Of a DNA stretch of 64,000 bases, positions 33,791 through 40,885 are shown in pieces. Made by a program: the position numbers and the translations under genes. Origin of the DNA: Candidatus Peregrinibacteria bacterium (GTDB taxonomy: Bacteria > Patescibacteriota > Gracilibacteria > UBA1369 > 2-02-FULL-48-14); the NCBI GenBank assembly GCA_018658105.1, contig JABHVW010000004.1, positions 1 through 64,000 of the forward strand. The letters are read 5' to 3'. A model generated the notes under the pieces. It ran no database searches, had not been told where the DNA came from, and saw nothing but the letters and a program-made list of their open reading frames with translations. Positions within the stretch are counted from its first letter, which is position 1, and each line of letters starts with the position of its first letter.

Positions 33791-35059
33791 TTAAGCTAGG
33801 AATATAATCCGGGAGCGTAAAGTTTTTTTTTTGAAACCAATCTCTAAAGATTGAATTGCCGAAACCAGAGATTCACTCCCCTCACCTGGCCAATCCACAT
33901 TTACTTCACCCGTAGCTTTATCAATATAAAGCATTCTTAAAGTTTCACCTTCTCCATTCAAAATCGGATAAGACAACCGATCCCCAGTCTCAATCAAATC
34001 ACCAATTGTAAATCCAACCTGTTCTAAAGTTTTATTAAATGCACGATCACCCATCAAATCTTCAAACTCTTTTCTACGATCATCTACCAAAATTTGCAAA
34101 TTCGTCCTCAAATCTAAAGTCAAAACATGCGTAATCAATGCATTCAAACCAGCTGGACTCGCAGCAAACTCAGTCTCTTCCCCTTCAACCTCAAGTGTTA
34201 TGCGGCCATCTTCCTTATAAATCAGCAAACTCCCTATTAATCTGCCATCATAATTTTGTACATTAAATCGTCCATCAATAGGAGTTTCAATGAAATCAGA
34301 GAGCAATAAGCCATGTTCATCCAAAAAGCCAAGGAACTCATCATTCAAAACTTCATTTCTAAATAGCTCAACCTGAGCTCTAAAAAAGTCAGCAGCCGAA
34401 CTCTGTCTAGCCAAATCGTCCGTCAAAAATAAATCCAAAGCTGTTAAAGTCACTTCTGCATCTGATGTAGTCTCAAAACCATCAAATGGCATAAATGTAT
34501 CAAATGTAAAATCTCCATCATAATTCAAAGAAACTTTTAGCAAATCTTCAGATAAAGGCTCAGCCCCATAAAAAGTATAAGAAAGTGAATCCTCACTATA
34601 TACCCCCTCAGGAGACAAAAGATGAAGGCCAGAATTTGTCCAATCCTTATCTGTTACATATGTTTTTAAAGCAGCTTCATTAGTAGAAAATAAAGTTTTA
34701 TTATTTTCGTACTCCCCCAGCCTGTCTACATATTGAAAGACTAAAGAAGTTAAGTTTTGGCTTTGCGCAGGCACCAAATCGCCAAGTTCACTAAAATCAT
34801 ACTCTTGCGTAGGTAAAAGCAAAAAAGAACGGATCTGATTCAAATCATTCCCGAAACCTGTTAAATAGTCTTTAGCCTGACTAACTTCAGATATAACCTG
34901 ACTATTGCTCGACTCAATAGAGTCAATAAAAGTCAAACGGTGCCTCATTTCATAAAGCTGGTGCATCTGAAACGCAAGCAGCCCCGCCATGAGCAAAAAG
35001 CCCAAAAACATAAGAGGATTATCTAAAACTTTCTGAAATATATTGCGGCGTTTAGACAT
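33791..35059 (-). CDS. Membrane-anchored protein, probable N-terminal part of the LCP gene
   Basis: A 422-residue frame starting MSKRRNIFQKVLDNPLM with one transmembrane segment (about residues 14-28, FLGFLLMAGLLAFQ) followed by an extracellular region rich in Asp, Glu, Ser and Leu. No Cys and no known enzymatic motif is seen. Two similar short beta patterns (residues ~260-285 NYDGRLIGSLLIYKEDGRIT and ~368-390 NGEGETLRMLYIDKATGEVN) suggest a repeated domain. The frame ends 11 residues after the run of ten A, and switching to the -1 frame there leads straight into the LCP domain. It is therefore best read as the anchor half of the LCP protein. The function of the extracellular part is unknown. 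Confidence 0.8.
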   Translation of the reverse strand: MSKRRNIFQKVLDNPLMFLGFLLMAGLLAFQMHQLYEMRHRLTFIDSIESSNSQVISEVSQAKDYLTGFGNDLNQIRSFLLLPTQEYDFSELGDLVPAQSQNLTSLVFQYVDRLGEYENNKTLFSTNEAALKTYVTDKDWTNSGLHLLSPEGVYSEDSLSYTFYGAEPLSEDLLKVSLNYDGDFTFDTFMPFDGFETTSDAEVTLTALDLFLTDDLARQSSAADFFRAQVELFRNEVLNDEFLGFLDEHGLLLSDFIETPIDGRFNVQNYDGRLIGSLLIYKEDGRITLEVEGEETEFAASPAGLNALITHVLTLDLRTNLQILVDDRRKEFEDLMGDRAFNKTLEQVGFTIGDLIETGDRLSYPILNGEGETLRMLYIDKATGEVNVDWPGEGSESLVSAIQSLEIGFKKKTLRSRIIFLA

Positions 35060-35128
35060 ATAGACAGATCAATGTGAACCCGCACACTATAACGAAAAGC
35101 CACCATCAAAACAAATTCAAAAAAACTC

Positions 35129-35157
35129 TTGCGTAGAAATGTCTAGACGTGTAGACT
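35129..35157 (+). promoter_or_regulatory. infA operon promoter
   Basis: TTGCGT (35129-35134), 17-base spacer, TAGACT (35152-35157). GTCTA (35141-35145) and TAGAC (35152-35156) form an inverted repeat touching the -10 box. The leader is about 50 bases. Confidence 0.55.
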
Positions 35158-35213
35158 TTCCCAGCTTTTATCTAAATTCTTAGATTTAACAGCTTAATGG
35201 CCGTCCATTACTT

Positions 35214-35585
35214 ATGGCAAAACAAGTTATCCAAGTCCAAGGCATAGTTGTAGAATGTCTACCAAATGCAACCTTTAAGGTTAGACTAGATGACCCGGCC
35301 TATCCAACCGACCACGAAGTGCTTTGTCACCTCTCGGGCAAGATGAGAATAAATTACATTCGAATCATCCCAGGAGATGCGGTTACGGTTGAACTGACAC
35401 CTTACGATCTTTTCAAAGGACGTATTGTGTTCCGTCACAAAAAAGGCCAACGGCCAGTGACAGTAGTTAAAGAAGCACCTGCAGAAACCGAAGCTGCTCC
35501 TGAGGAAGAAACATCCGAAGAGAAAGCTGAGGAAGAAGCACCTGAAGAAACACCATCTGATAACACAGAGAAAAATGAAAGTTAG
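35214..35585 (+). CDS. infA: Translation initiation factor IF-1 with acidic tail
   Basis: A 123-residue protein. The S1-like OB fold (residues 1-80) shows [35 protein letters not shown] and [14 protein letters not shown]-1 blocks the A site during initiation. The usual length is ~72; the last ~40 residues are an added acidic Glu/Ala/Pro stretch. The end overlaps rpmJ by 11 bases. Confidence 0.95.
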   Translation: MAKQVIQVQGIVVECLPNATFKVRLDDPAYPTDHEVLCHLSGKMRINYIRIIPGDAVTVELTPYDLFKGRIVFRHKKGQRPVTVVKEAPAETEAAPEEETSEEKAEEEAPEETPSDNTEKNES

Positions 35586-35706
35586 AGCATCAGTAAAACC
35601 TATGTGTATTAATTGCCGCGTTATACGACGTGGAAAAAAAGGAGGTACTAAAGTTATCCGCGTGATATGTAGTGCTGATAAAAGACATAAACAAAGACAA
35701 GGCTAA
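35575..35706 (+). CDS. rpmJ: 50S ribosomal protein L36
   Basis: A 43-residue protein beginning [20 protein letters not shown] and ending with Lys/Arg-rich sequence (HKQRQG). The pattern C-x2-C, then a later Cys and His, fits the zinc ribbon of L36. It starts within the last codons of infA, in another frame, and is followed 12 bases later by rpsM, the usual order. Confidence 0.96.
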   Translation: MKVRASVKPMCINCRVIRRGKKGGTKVIRVICSADKRHKQRQG

Positions 35707-35718
35707 CCTAATATTATT

Positions 35719-36093
35719 ATGGCAAGACTCTGTGGAGTGCAAATACCGAATGAAAAGCGAATTGTGATCGCACTAACCTATATCTATGGTATTGGTAAGC
35801 CAGCTTCACAACGTATCCTCAAAGAGCTAAACATCAATGAGAACGTAAAAACGAAAGATTTAACTGAAGGCGACCTAGCTAAGCTACGTGACGCACTTGC
35901 AAAAGAGCAAACAGAAGGTGACCGACGAAGAAAGGTACAAATGGACGTTAAACGTCTACAGGAAATTGGCTCATACCGTGGTTACCGCCACCGAAGACGT
36001 CTACCTGTAAGAGGTCAACGAACTAAGACTAATGCTCGAACTAAACGTGGTAGAAAGGTAGCAGTAGCAGGTAAGAAAACTGAAACTAAATAA
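35719..36093 (+). CDS. rpsM: 30S ribosomal protein S13
   Basis: A 124-residue 30S-head protein that contacts P-site tRNA and the 50S bridge. ARLCGVQIPNEKRIVIALTY and IYGIG open it; IGSYRGYRHRRRLPVRGQRT with KTNARTKRG forms the C-terminal RNA-binding arm. Standard length. Confidence 0.97.
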   Translation: MARLCGVQIPNEKRIVIALTYIYGIGKPASQRILKELNINENVKTKDLTEGDLAKLRDALAKEQTEGDRRRKVQMDVKRLQEIGSYRGYRHRRRLPVRGQRTKTNARTKRGRKVAVAGKKTETK

Positions 36094-36110
36094 TAACTAA
36101 TTAAGTCACA

Positions 36111-36572
36111 ATGACTGACGACAAATCAAAAAAAGACGATAAGAAGGTAGCAAAAGCAGCAGATGCTGCAAAAACTACTGAAGAAACCGAGGCTAAGCCA
36201 AAGGTAAGGCGTAGCAAAAGGAAAACTGTCCTTTCTGGACGTATTTACATCGAAGCAAGTTTCAATAACACTCTCGTTACTATTACAGATGACGAAGGTA
36301 AAACAGTTGCTTGGCACACTGCCGGAGCAGCTGGATTCAAAGGTTCAAAGAAATCAACACCATATGCAGCTCAAATGGCAGCAGAAGGTGCAGCAGAAAA
36401 AGCTAAAACTTATGGCTTCGAAAAAGGCGATGTATACATCAAAGGAGTAGGTCACGGACGCGAACAAGCATTACGTGGACTAATCGCACAAGGAATATCT
36501 ATCCAAAACATTTACGACGTAACACCCATTCCTCACAATGGATGTCGTAAACCTAGAACTAGACGTGTTTAA
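36111..36572 (+). CDS. rpsK: 30S ribosomal protein S11 with charged N-terminal extension
   Basis: A 153-residue platform protein. The core starts near residue 42 ([18 protein letters not shown]) and continues with [20 protein letters not shown] and [13 protein letters not shown]-like sequence; the end [15 protein letters not shown] is diagnostic. The first ~40 residues, rich in Lys, Asp, Ala and Thr, are an extension relative to most S11 (~129). Confidence 0.97.
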   Translation: MTDDKSKKDDKKVAKAADAAKTTEETEAKPKVRRSKRKTVLSGRIYIEASFNNTLVTITDDEGKTVAWHTAGAAGFKGSKKSTPYAAQMAAEGAAEKAKTYGFEKGDVYIKGVGHGREQALRGLIAQGISIQNIYDVTPIPHNGCRKPRTRRV

Positions 36573-36582
36573 CCAATAATTT

Positions 36583-37200
36583 ATGTCTCGATACACTGGC
36601 GCAAAAGGACGACTTGTTAGAAGGTTCGGAGTTAATATCTTCGGATCAGATAAATTCGACAAGCTTCTAAATAAAAGGCCACACGGACCTGGTATGCACG
36701 GAAACACGCGTCGTCGTGGTAAAGATTCCGAATATAAAAAGCAACTTTTGGAAAAACAAAAGCTACGTTTCATGTACGGAATCACAGAAAGACAGCTTCG
36801 TAATTACTACAAAAAAGCTGCTTCAAGCAAAGAAACAACTGGTTCAGCTCTACTCAAACTTCTAGAAAGACGTCTAGATAATGCAGTTTACAGAGCAGGA
36901 CTTGCAAAAACTAGATCACAGGCTCGCCAAATGGTTAACCATGGTCTATTCCTACTAAATGGACGTCGTGTAAGTATCCCATCTATTCAAATTAGACCTG
37001 GAGACGTATTCGAAGTTCGCACTAAATCAAGCTCAAGCCCTCTTTTTACAGATGTAAAAGAGAATAAAGAATTCGACCATGCTAGATGGTTGAAATCAGA
37101 TCAAAAAGCCCTAAAGGCGGAAATCTCTGAACTTCCAGGTGAAGACGATTTCGACAAACTCATTGCAACACATCTTATCATTGAGTTTTACTCTAAGTAA
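36583..37200 (+). CDS. rpsD: 30S ribosomal protein S4
   Basis: A 205-residue primary 16S binder and, in E. coli, repressor of the alpha operon. HGPGMHGNTRRRGKDSEYKK, the conserved LRFMYGITERQLRNYYKKA, and the S4 domain with LERRLDNAVYRAGLAKTRSQ then ARQMVNHGLFLLNGRRV are present. The N-terminal zinc Cys cluster of some S4 proteins is absent. Confidence 0.97.
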   Translation: MSRYTGAKGRLVRRFGVNIFGSDKFDKLLNKRPHGPGMHGNTRRRGKDSEYKKQLLEKQKLRFMYGITERQLRNYYKKAASSKETTGSALLKLLERRLDNAVYRAGLAKTRSQARQMVNHGLFLLNGRRVSIPSIQIRPGDVFEVRTKSSSSPLFTDVKENKEFDHARWLKSDQKALKAEISELPGEDDFDKLIATHLIIEFYSK

Positions 37201-37218
37201 TTCCTTAACCTTCTTCGC

Positions 37219-38193
37219 ATGCATATTATTCAAGAAGAGATAGGCCTTCCTAAAATCTCAGAAGAGAAACTAGGAGCTTTCCATTCTATGTTCACAATTA
37301 GTCCCCTACCACAAGGTTATGGAACAACTGTTGGTAACGGGCTACGTAGAGTTATGCTCTCTTCATTACCTGGCGCTGCCGTTACAGGTATTAAAATTAA
37401 AGGTATCACACATGAATATGCAGTTCTTAAGGGTATGAAAGATAGCGTCCTAAATATGATGCTAAACCTTAAGCAACTAGCCGTTTCAATGGATCAAACA
37501 GAAGCAGTAATGCTAACCCTTAAAGCGAAAAAGACTGGGGTAGTTACTGCAAAAGATATTGAAACTCCAACAGGAGTAGAAATCCACAATCCTGATTTAT
37601 ATATCACTACTCTTGAAAAAGCAGGTGCACTAGACATGCAAATCAGAGTAGAAAAAGGAGTTGGATACCGTGCAACAATTATCGGAGACCAAGAAGACCC
37701 AGAAATGATTGAAATCGATGGAGTTTTCTCTCCACTAAGCAAAATCCACTACACTGTAGAGGCAACTCGTGTGGGTCAAAAAACAGATCTAGACAAATTA
37801 ATCCTAGAAATTAAGACAAACGGATCACTCAAACCAGATGAAGCAGTTAAATTTGCAGCTGGAGTACTTGAATCTTACTTCAACATTTTCAACAGAGATG
37901 CTGATGCAGTTGAACCTGAATTCATGAGCGATTTTGAAAAGATCGCAGCTAAAGCAAAAGAAGAAGAAGAGAATCTGAAGCCAAAACAAGTATCTTACAC
38001 ACCTATCGAAATTCTAGGTCTATCACCTAGAACACTAAACGCTCTTATCAATGGAGACATCGGATCTATTGAAGAACTAGTTAAATGCAATCCTGCAAAA
38101 CTAGGAAACCTAAGAGGTTTCGGTAAAAAAGCACTTAACGAGGTAGCAGATGCACTCGAAAAACGCGGATTGACCATGATAGAGGAGGAATAA
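37219..38193 (+). CDS. rpoA: DNA-directed RNA polymerase subunit alpha
   Basis: A 324-residue subunit. The N-terminal domain has PLPQGYGTTVGNGLRRVMLS, the dimerisation and beta-binding region, and the C-terminal domain has LGLSPRTLNALINGDIGSIE and LRGFGKKALNEVADAL, the helix-hairpin-helix that contacts UP elements and activators. The linker between them (about residues 230-260) is Glu/Lys-rich. It follows rpsD by 18 bases. Confidence 0.98.
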   Translation: MHIIQEEIGLPKISEEKLGAFHSMFTISPLPQGYGTTVGNGLRRVMLSSLPGAAVTGIKIKGITHEYAVLKGMKDSVLNMMLNLKQLAVSMDQTEAVMLTLKAKKTGVVTAKDIETPTGVEIHNPDLYITTLEKAGALDMQIRVEKGVGYRATIIGDQEDPEMIEIDGVFSPLSKIHYTVEATRVGQKTDLDKLILEIKTNGSLKPDEAVKFAAGVLESYFNIFNRDADAVEPEFMSDFEKIAAKAKEEEENLKPKQVSYTPIEILGLSPRTLNALINGDIGSIEELVKCNPAKLGNLRGFGKKALNEVADALEKRGLTMIEEE

Positions 38194-38248
38194 ACTTTAC
38201 AGTTCCCCTTAAAAGCTATATAAAGAATCACCATTAGAATCACTACAA

Positions 38249-38602
38249 ATGAGACATAAAGTAAAAAGAAAAAAACTGAACATGCAGCGAGATCATCGCA
38301 AGGCACTGCTACGCAACCTCGCGACCTCAATCATCCTGTTTGAAAACGTTAAGACTACTAGCGCTAAAGCTAAACAAGTTAGACCTATCGTTGAGAGACT
38401 GATTACTAAAGCAAAGACTAAAGATACAGTTACTGCTATCAGACAAATCGAAAGAGTAGTATTTGATGACAAAGCAGGTAAAAAGCTTATCGAAGTACTA
38501 AAAGATCGTTATAAAGACCGCCCAGGTGGTTATACTCGCATCATCAAGCTCGGACACCGTGCTGGAGATGCAGCCGAAATGGTTCAAATTCAACTAGTAT
38601 AA
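38249..38602 (+). CDS. rplQ: 50S ribosomal protein L17
   Basis: A 117-residue tunnel-exit protein. The RNA-binding start MRHKVKRKKLNMQRDHRKAL and LRNLATSIILFENVKTT, then RPGGYTRIIKLGHRAGDAAE, are typical. It follows rpoA as usual, after a 55-base gap. Confidence 0.97.
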   Translation: MRHKVKRKKLNMQRDHRKALLRNLATSIILFENVKTTSAKAKQVRPIVERLITKAKTKDTVTAIRQIERVVFDDKAGKKLIEVLKDRYKDRPGGYTRIIKLGHRAGDAAEMVQIQLV

Positions 38603-38603
38603 A

Positions 38604-39041
38604 ATGAAAACTTATCACCCAAAACTCGCAGACGTACAAGGGAAACGCAAATGGTTTATAATCGATGCAAATAACATTGTACTCGGTCAACTAGCTACAA
38701 AAGCTGCTGTAATCCTTCGTGGAAAAAGCAAAGCAATTTGGCACCCTTCAATCGATTGTGGTGACAATGTAATTGTTATCAACGCAGAAAAAGTAGTACT
38801 AACAGGTCAAAAAGAACTGCATAAGAAATACTACAGTCACTCTGGTTACCCAGGTGCACTGAAAACAACTACAGCTAAAGAAATGCGTGAAAAACACCCA
38901 GAACGTATTGTAGAAAAGGCAATCGGAGGAATGATTCCTCGCAATAAGCTTAAAAAAATCGTCCTCGGTAAACTTTATGTTTACGTAGGATCTGAACACC
39001 CACACTCTGGGCAAACTCCTGAAACTCTAACTATTAAATAA
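38604..39041 (+). CDS. rplM: 50S ribosomal protein L13
   Basis: A 145-residue early-assembly protein. KWFIIDANNIVLGQLATKAA, the region DCGDNVIVINAEKVVLTGQK and MIPRNKLKK...LYVYVGSEHPHSGQ are conserved. One base separates it from rplQ, and it overlaps rpsI by one base (TAATG). Confidence 0.97.
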   Translation: MKTYHPKLADVQGKRKWFIIDANNIVLGQLATKAAVILRGKSKAIWHPSIDCGDNVIVINAEKVVLTGQKELHKKYYSHSGYPGALKTTTAKEMREKHPERIVEKAIGGMIPRNKLKKIVLGKLYVYVGSEHPHSGQTPETLTIK

Positions 39042-39451
39042 TGAGCGAAGCAACAAAATTCACTGGAACTTACTTCTACGCGAACGGAAAACGTAAACGC
39101 TCAGTAGCTCGTGTTCGTCTATACAAAGGTACAGGCCGAATCATAGTTAACGAGATGGATGCAAAAGCTTACTTTGGCGAACAAGAGCCGGTAAACGTAC
39201 TTGTTTCACCTCTTATCCTTACTAAGCAAGAAAAACAGTTTGATATTTCAGTTAAAGTAATTGGTGGAGGAAAAAGCAGCCAAGCACAATCAATTCGCCA
39301 TGGTATTTCTAAGGCACTTGTAGTGGCAGATGCTGAGAACAGAGCAATCCTCAAACCAGAAGGTTACCTAACACGTGATAGCCGTATCCGTGAACGTAAG
39401 AAATTTGGTCTACGTCGAGCTCGTCGTGCACCACAATTCAGCAAGAGATAA
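39041..39451 (+). CDS. rpsI: 30S ribosomal protein S9
   Basis: A 136-residue protein whose C-terminal tail reaches P-site tRNA. GKRKRSVARVRLYKGTGRII at the start, GGGKSSQAQSIRHGISKALV in the middle, and the end RERKKFGLRRARRAPQFSKR including the conserved terminal Lys-Arg are all present. Confidence 0.98.
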   Translation: MSEATKFTGTYFYANGKRKRSVARVRLYKGTGRIIVNEMDAKAYFGEQEPVNVLVSPLILTKQEKQFDISVKVIGGGKSSQAQSIRHGISKALVVADAENRAILKPEGYLTRDSRIRERKKFGLRRARRAPQFSKR

Positions 39452-39479
39452 CATTTCAGAAAAATTTCAGCTTTATTAT

Positions 39480-39505
39480 GTAAGACTCTATTTAATGAGT
39501 CTTAC
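39480..39505 (+). terminator. Hairpin after rpsI
   Basis: GTAAGACTC-tatttaat-GAGTCTTAC: a perfect 9-bp stem 28 bases after the stop, but followed only by TTGAGTTT. It is probably a weak terminator of the ribosomal run. Confidence 0.6.
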
Positions 39506-39534
39506 TTGAGTTTCACATCAAAATATGATAAAAT
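39506..39534 (+). promoter_or_regulatory. Promoter of the Phd/VapC module
   Basis: TTGAGT (39506-39511) directly after the rpsI hairpin, 17-base spacer, TAAAAT (39529-39534). Confidence 0.55.
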
Positions 39535-39547
39535 ATAACCATTAAAT

Positions 39548-39790
39548 ATGACCATAGTCACAATGCAAATAAAAGCAGGCGAGTTTAAAGCAAAATGTCT
39601 CAAACTAATGGATGAAGTAAATCATAAGAAAGAAACATATATAATAACTAAACATGGCAAAGCAGTGGCCAAATTGGTGCCAATAGAAACAGAGCCTCAA
39701 AAAGAATTATTCGGAGCACTAAAAGGGTACATCACAATTAAAGATGACCTCACAAAACCCACTAAAGAAACCTGGAACGCAGAATTATGA
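39548..39790 (+). CDS. Phd/YefM-family antitoxin
   Basis: An 80-residue antitoxin. MQIKAGEFKAKCLKLMDEVN and the strand YIITKHGKAVAKLVPIE are the signature of the Phd/YefM DNA-binding half, with the acidic tail as toxin binder. The start is uncertain: the sixth codon is a second ATG (39563), where the conserved sequence begins. Given the promoter, that start would leave a leader of ~20 bases, like other genes here. It overlaps the toxin gene by 4 bases. Confidence 0.88.
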   Translation: MTIVTMQIKAGEFKAKCLKLMDEVNHKKETYIITKHGKAVAKLVPIETEPQKELFGALKGYITIKDDLTKPTKETWNAEL

Positions 39791-40194
39791 TTATACTAGA
39801 TACACATTCGCTAATATGGTTAATGGAAGGTGACAAAAAAATCAAACCATACCTGCCAAAGATCAAAAACGCACAAAAAAAGGGTGGCATCATTATTTCA
39901 AATATTTCCATTTGGGAACTTGCCATGTTAGAAAGCAGAGGAAGAATTTCATTAAATACAGATATTAAAAAGTGGGTAAATACCTGTTTAAATTTACAAG
40001 GAATCAAGCTACAAGAAATCACTCCAGAAATAGCAATAGATAGCTGTAATTTACCAGATAACTTTCACGGCGATCCAGCTGACAGAATAATAAGTTCAAG
40101 CGCAAGAATTCTAAACGCAAAACTTCTCACCTTTGACAAAGAAATCTTGAAATATGCAAAAAAGGGCCATTTAAAGGTAGTGAGCACAGATTAA
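39787..40194 (+). CDS. vapC: VapC-like PIN-domain toxin
   Basis: A 135-residue PIN-domain ribonuclease. The acidic residues are visible in MIILDTHSLIWLMEGD (D5), SIWELAML (E43 region), GDPADRIISSSARI and LLTFDKEIL. This subclass (DTHxLIW start, WE, GDPxDR) is the one commonly paired with Phd-type antitoxins. It is translated from an ATGA overlap with the antitoxin. Confidence 0.9.
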   Translation: MIILDTHSLIWLMEGDKKIKPYLPKIKNAQKKGGIIISNISIWELAMLESRGRISLNTDIKKWVNTCLNLQGIKLQEITPEIAIDSCNLPDNFHGDPADRIISSSARILNAKLLTFDKEILKYAKKGHLKVVSTD

Positions 40195-40214
40195 ATAAGC
40201 TAGAATCAAATCAT

Positions 40215-40868
40215 ATGCGATTCGACATCTTAACAATATTTCCAAACCTAGTCCTTCCCTATTTTGAGGACTCAATTTTAAAACGTGGCAAAGACTCCGG
40301 CGACATTGAGTTTCACGTTCACAATATTCGTGACTACAGCAAAGATAAACATAATAAAGTCGACGACACACCTTACGGTGGAGGTGCAGGAATGCTTATG
40401 ACCTGTCAACCACTCTTCGACGCAATTCGTGCAGTGAAAAAAGAAAACAAAGGCCCAGTAATTTTTATGAGCCCACAGGGTAAACGCTTTAATCAAGAAA
40501 AGGCAAACGAACTCAGCAAGTTAAATGAAATCATTCTGCTTTGTGGCCGGTACGAAGGAATCGATCAAAGAGTCCGCGACGAACTCGTCGACATAGAAAT
40601 TTCCACAGGTGATTTTGTATTAACCGGCGGCGAACTTCCTGCCCTAACAATTATCGACGCAGTCTCTCGCCTAATACCCGGTGTACTCGGCGCCGAAGAT
40701 AGTGCACACGACGATTCATTCAGCGAAGGCATGGATGGCATGCTCGAACACCCCCATTACACAAAACCAGCAGAATTTGAGGGCTTAAAAGTCCCAGATG
40801 TATTAATTTCCGGCGATCACGGTAAAATTGCCGAATGGCGAAAAACAAACCGCAAAAATCCCAATTAA
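40215..40868 (+). CDS. trmD: tRNA (guanine-N1)-methyltransferase TrmD
   Basis: A 217-residue SPOUT-family enzyme that makes m1G37 in tRNAs with G36, preventing +1 frameshifts. MRFDILTIFPNLVLPYFEDS, GGGAGMLM, the trefoil-knot segments SPQGKRFNQEKA and CGRYEGIDQRV, and ISTGDFVLTGGELPALTIID are complete. A TAGAAT lies eight bases before the ATG, but its -35 is poor. In many bacteria trmD is next to rimM and rplS; neither is here. Confidence 0.97.
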   Translation: MRFDILTIFPNLVLPYFEDSILKRGKDSGDIEFHVHNIRDYSKDKHNKVDDTPYGGGAGMLMTCQPLFDAIRAVKKENKGPVIFMSPQGKRFNQEKANELSKLNEIILLCGRYEGIDQRVRDELVDIEISTGDFVLTGGELPALTIIDAVSRLIPGVLGAEDSAHDDSFSEGMDGMLEHPHYTKPAEFEGLKVPDVLISGDHGKIAEWRKTNRKNPN

Positions 40869-40885
40869 ATAAGCCTCCCACGCCC

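Noticed and set aside
33823-33832. Calling the LCP gene a pseudogene
   Set aside because: Both halves are intact, lack other stops and meet exactly at a slippery A-run, so a frameshift, phase switch or base-count error is more likely than decay.
40195-40214. Promoter for trmD with TAGAAT at 40201
   Set aside because: The matching -35 position reads TAGTGA, too far from consensus, so I did not list it.
40835-40885. Upstream ATG for the P-type ATPase
   Set aside because: It would overlap trmD by 34 bases, and the extra residues are Lys/Gln/Pro-rich and do not match the family; the ATG at 40886 does.
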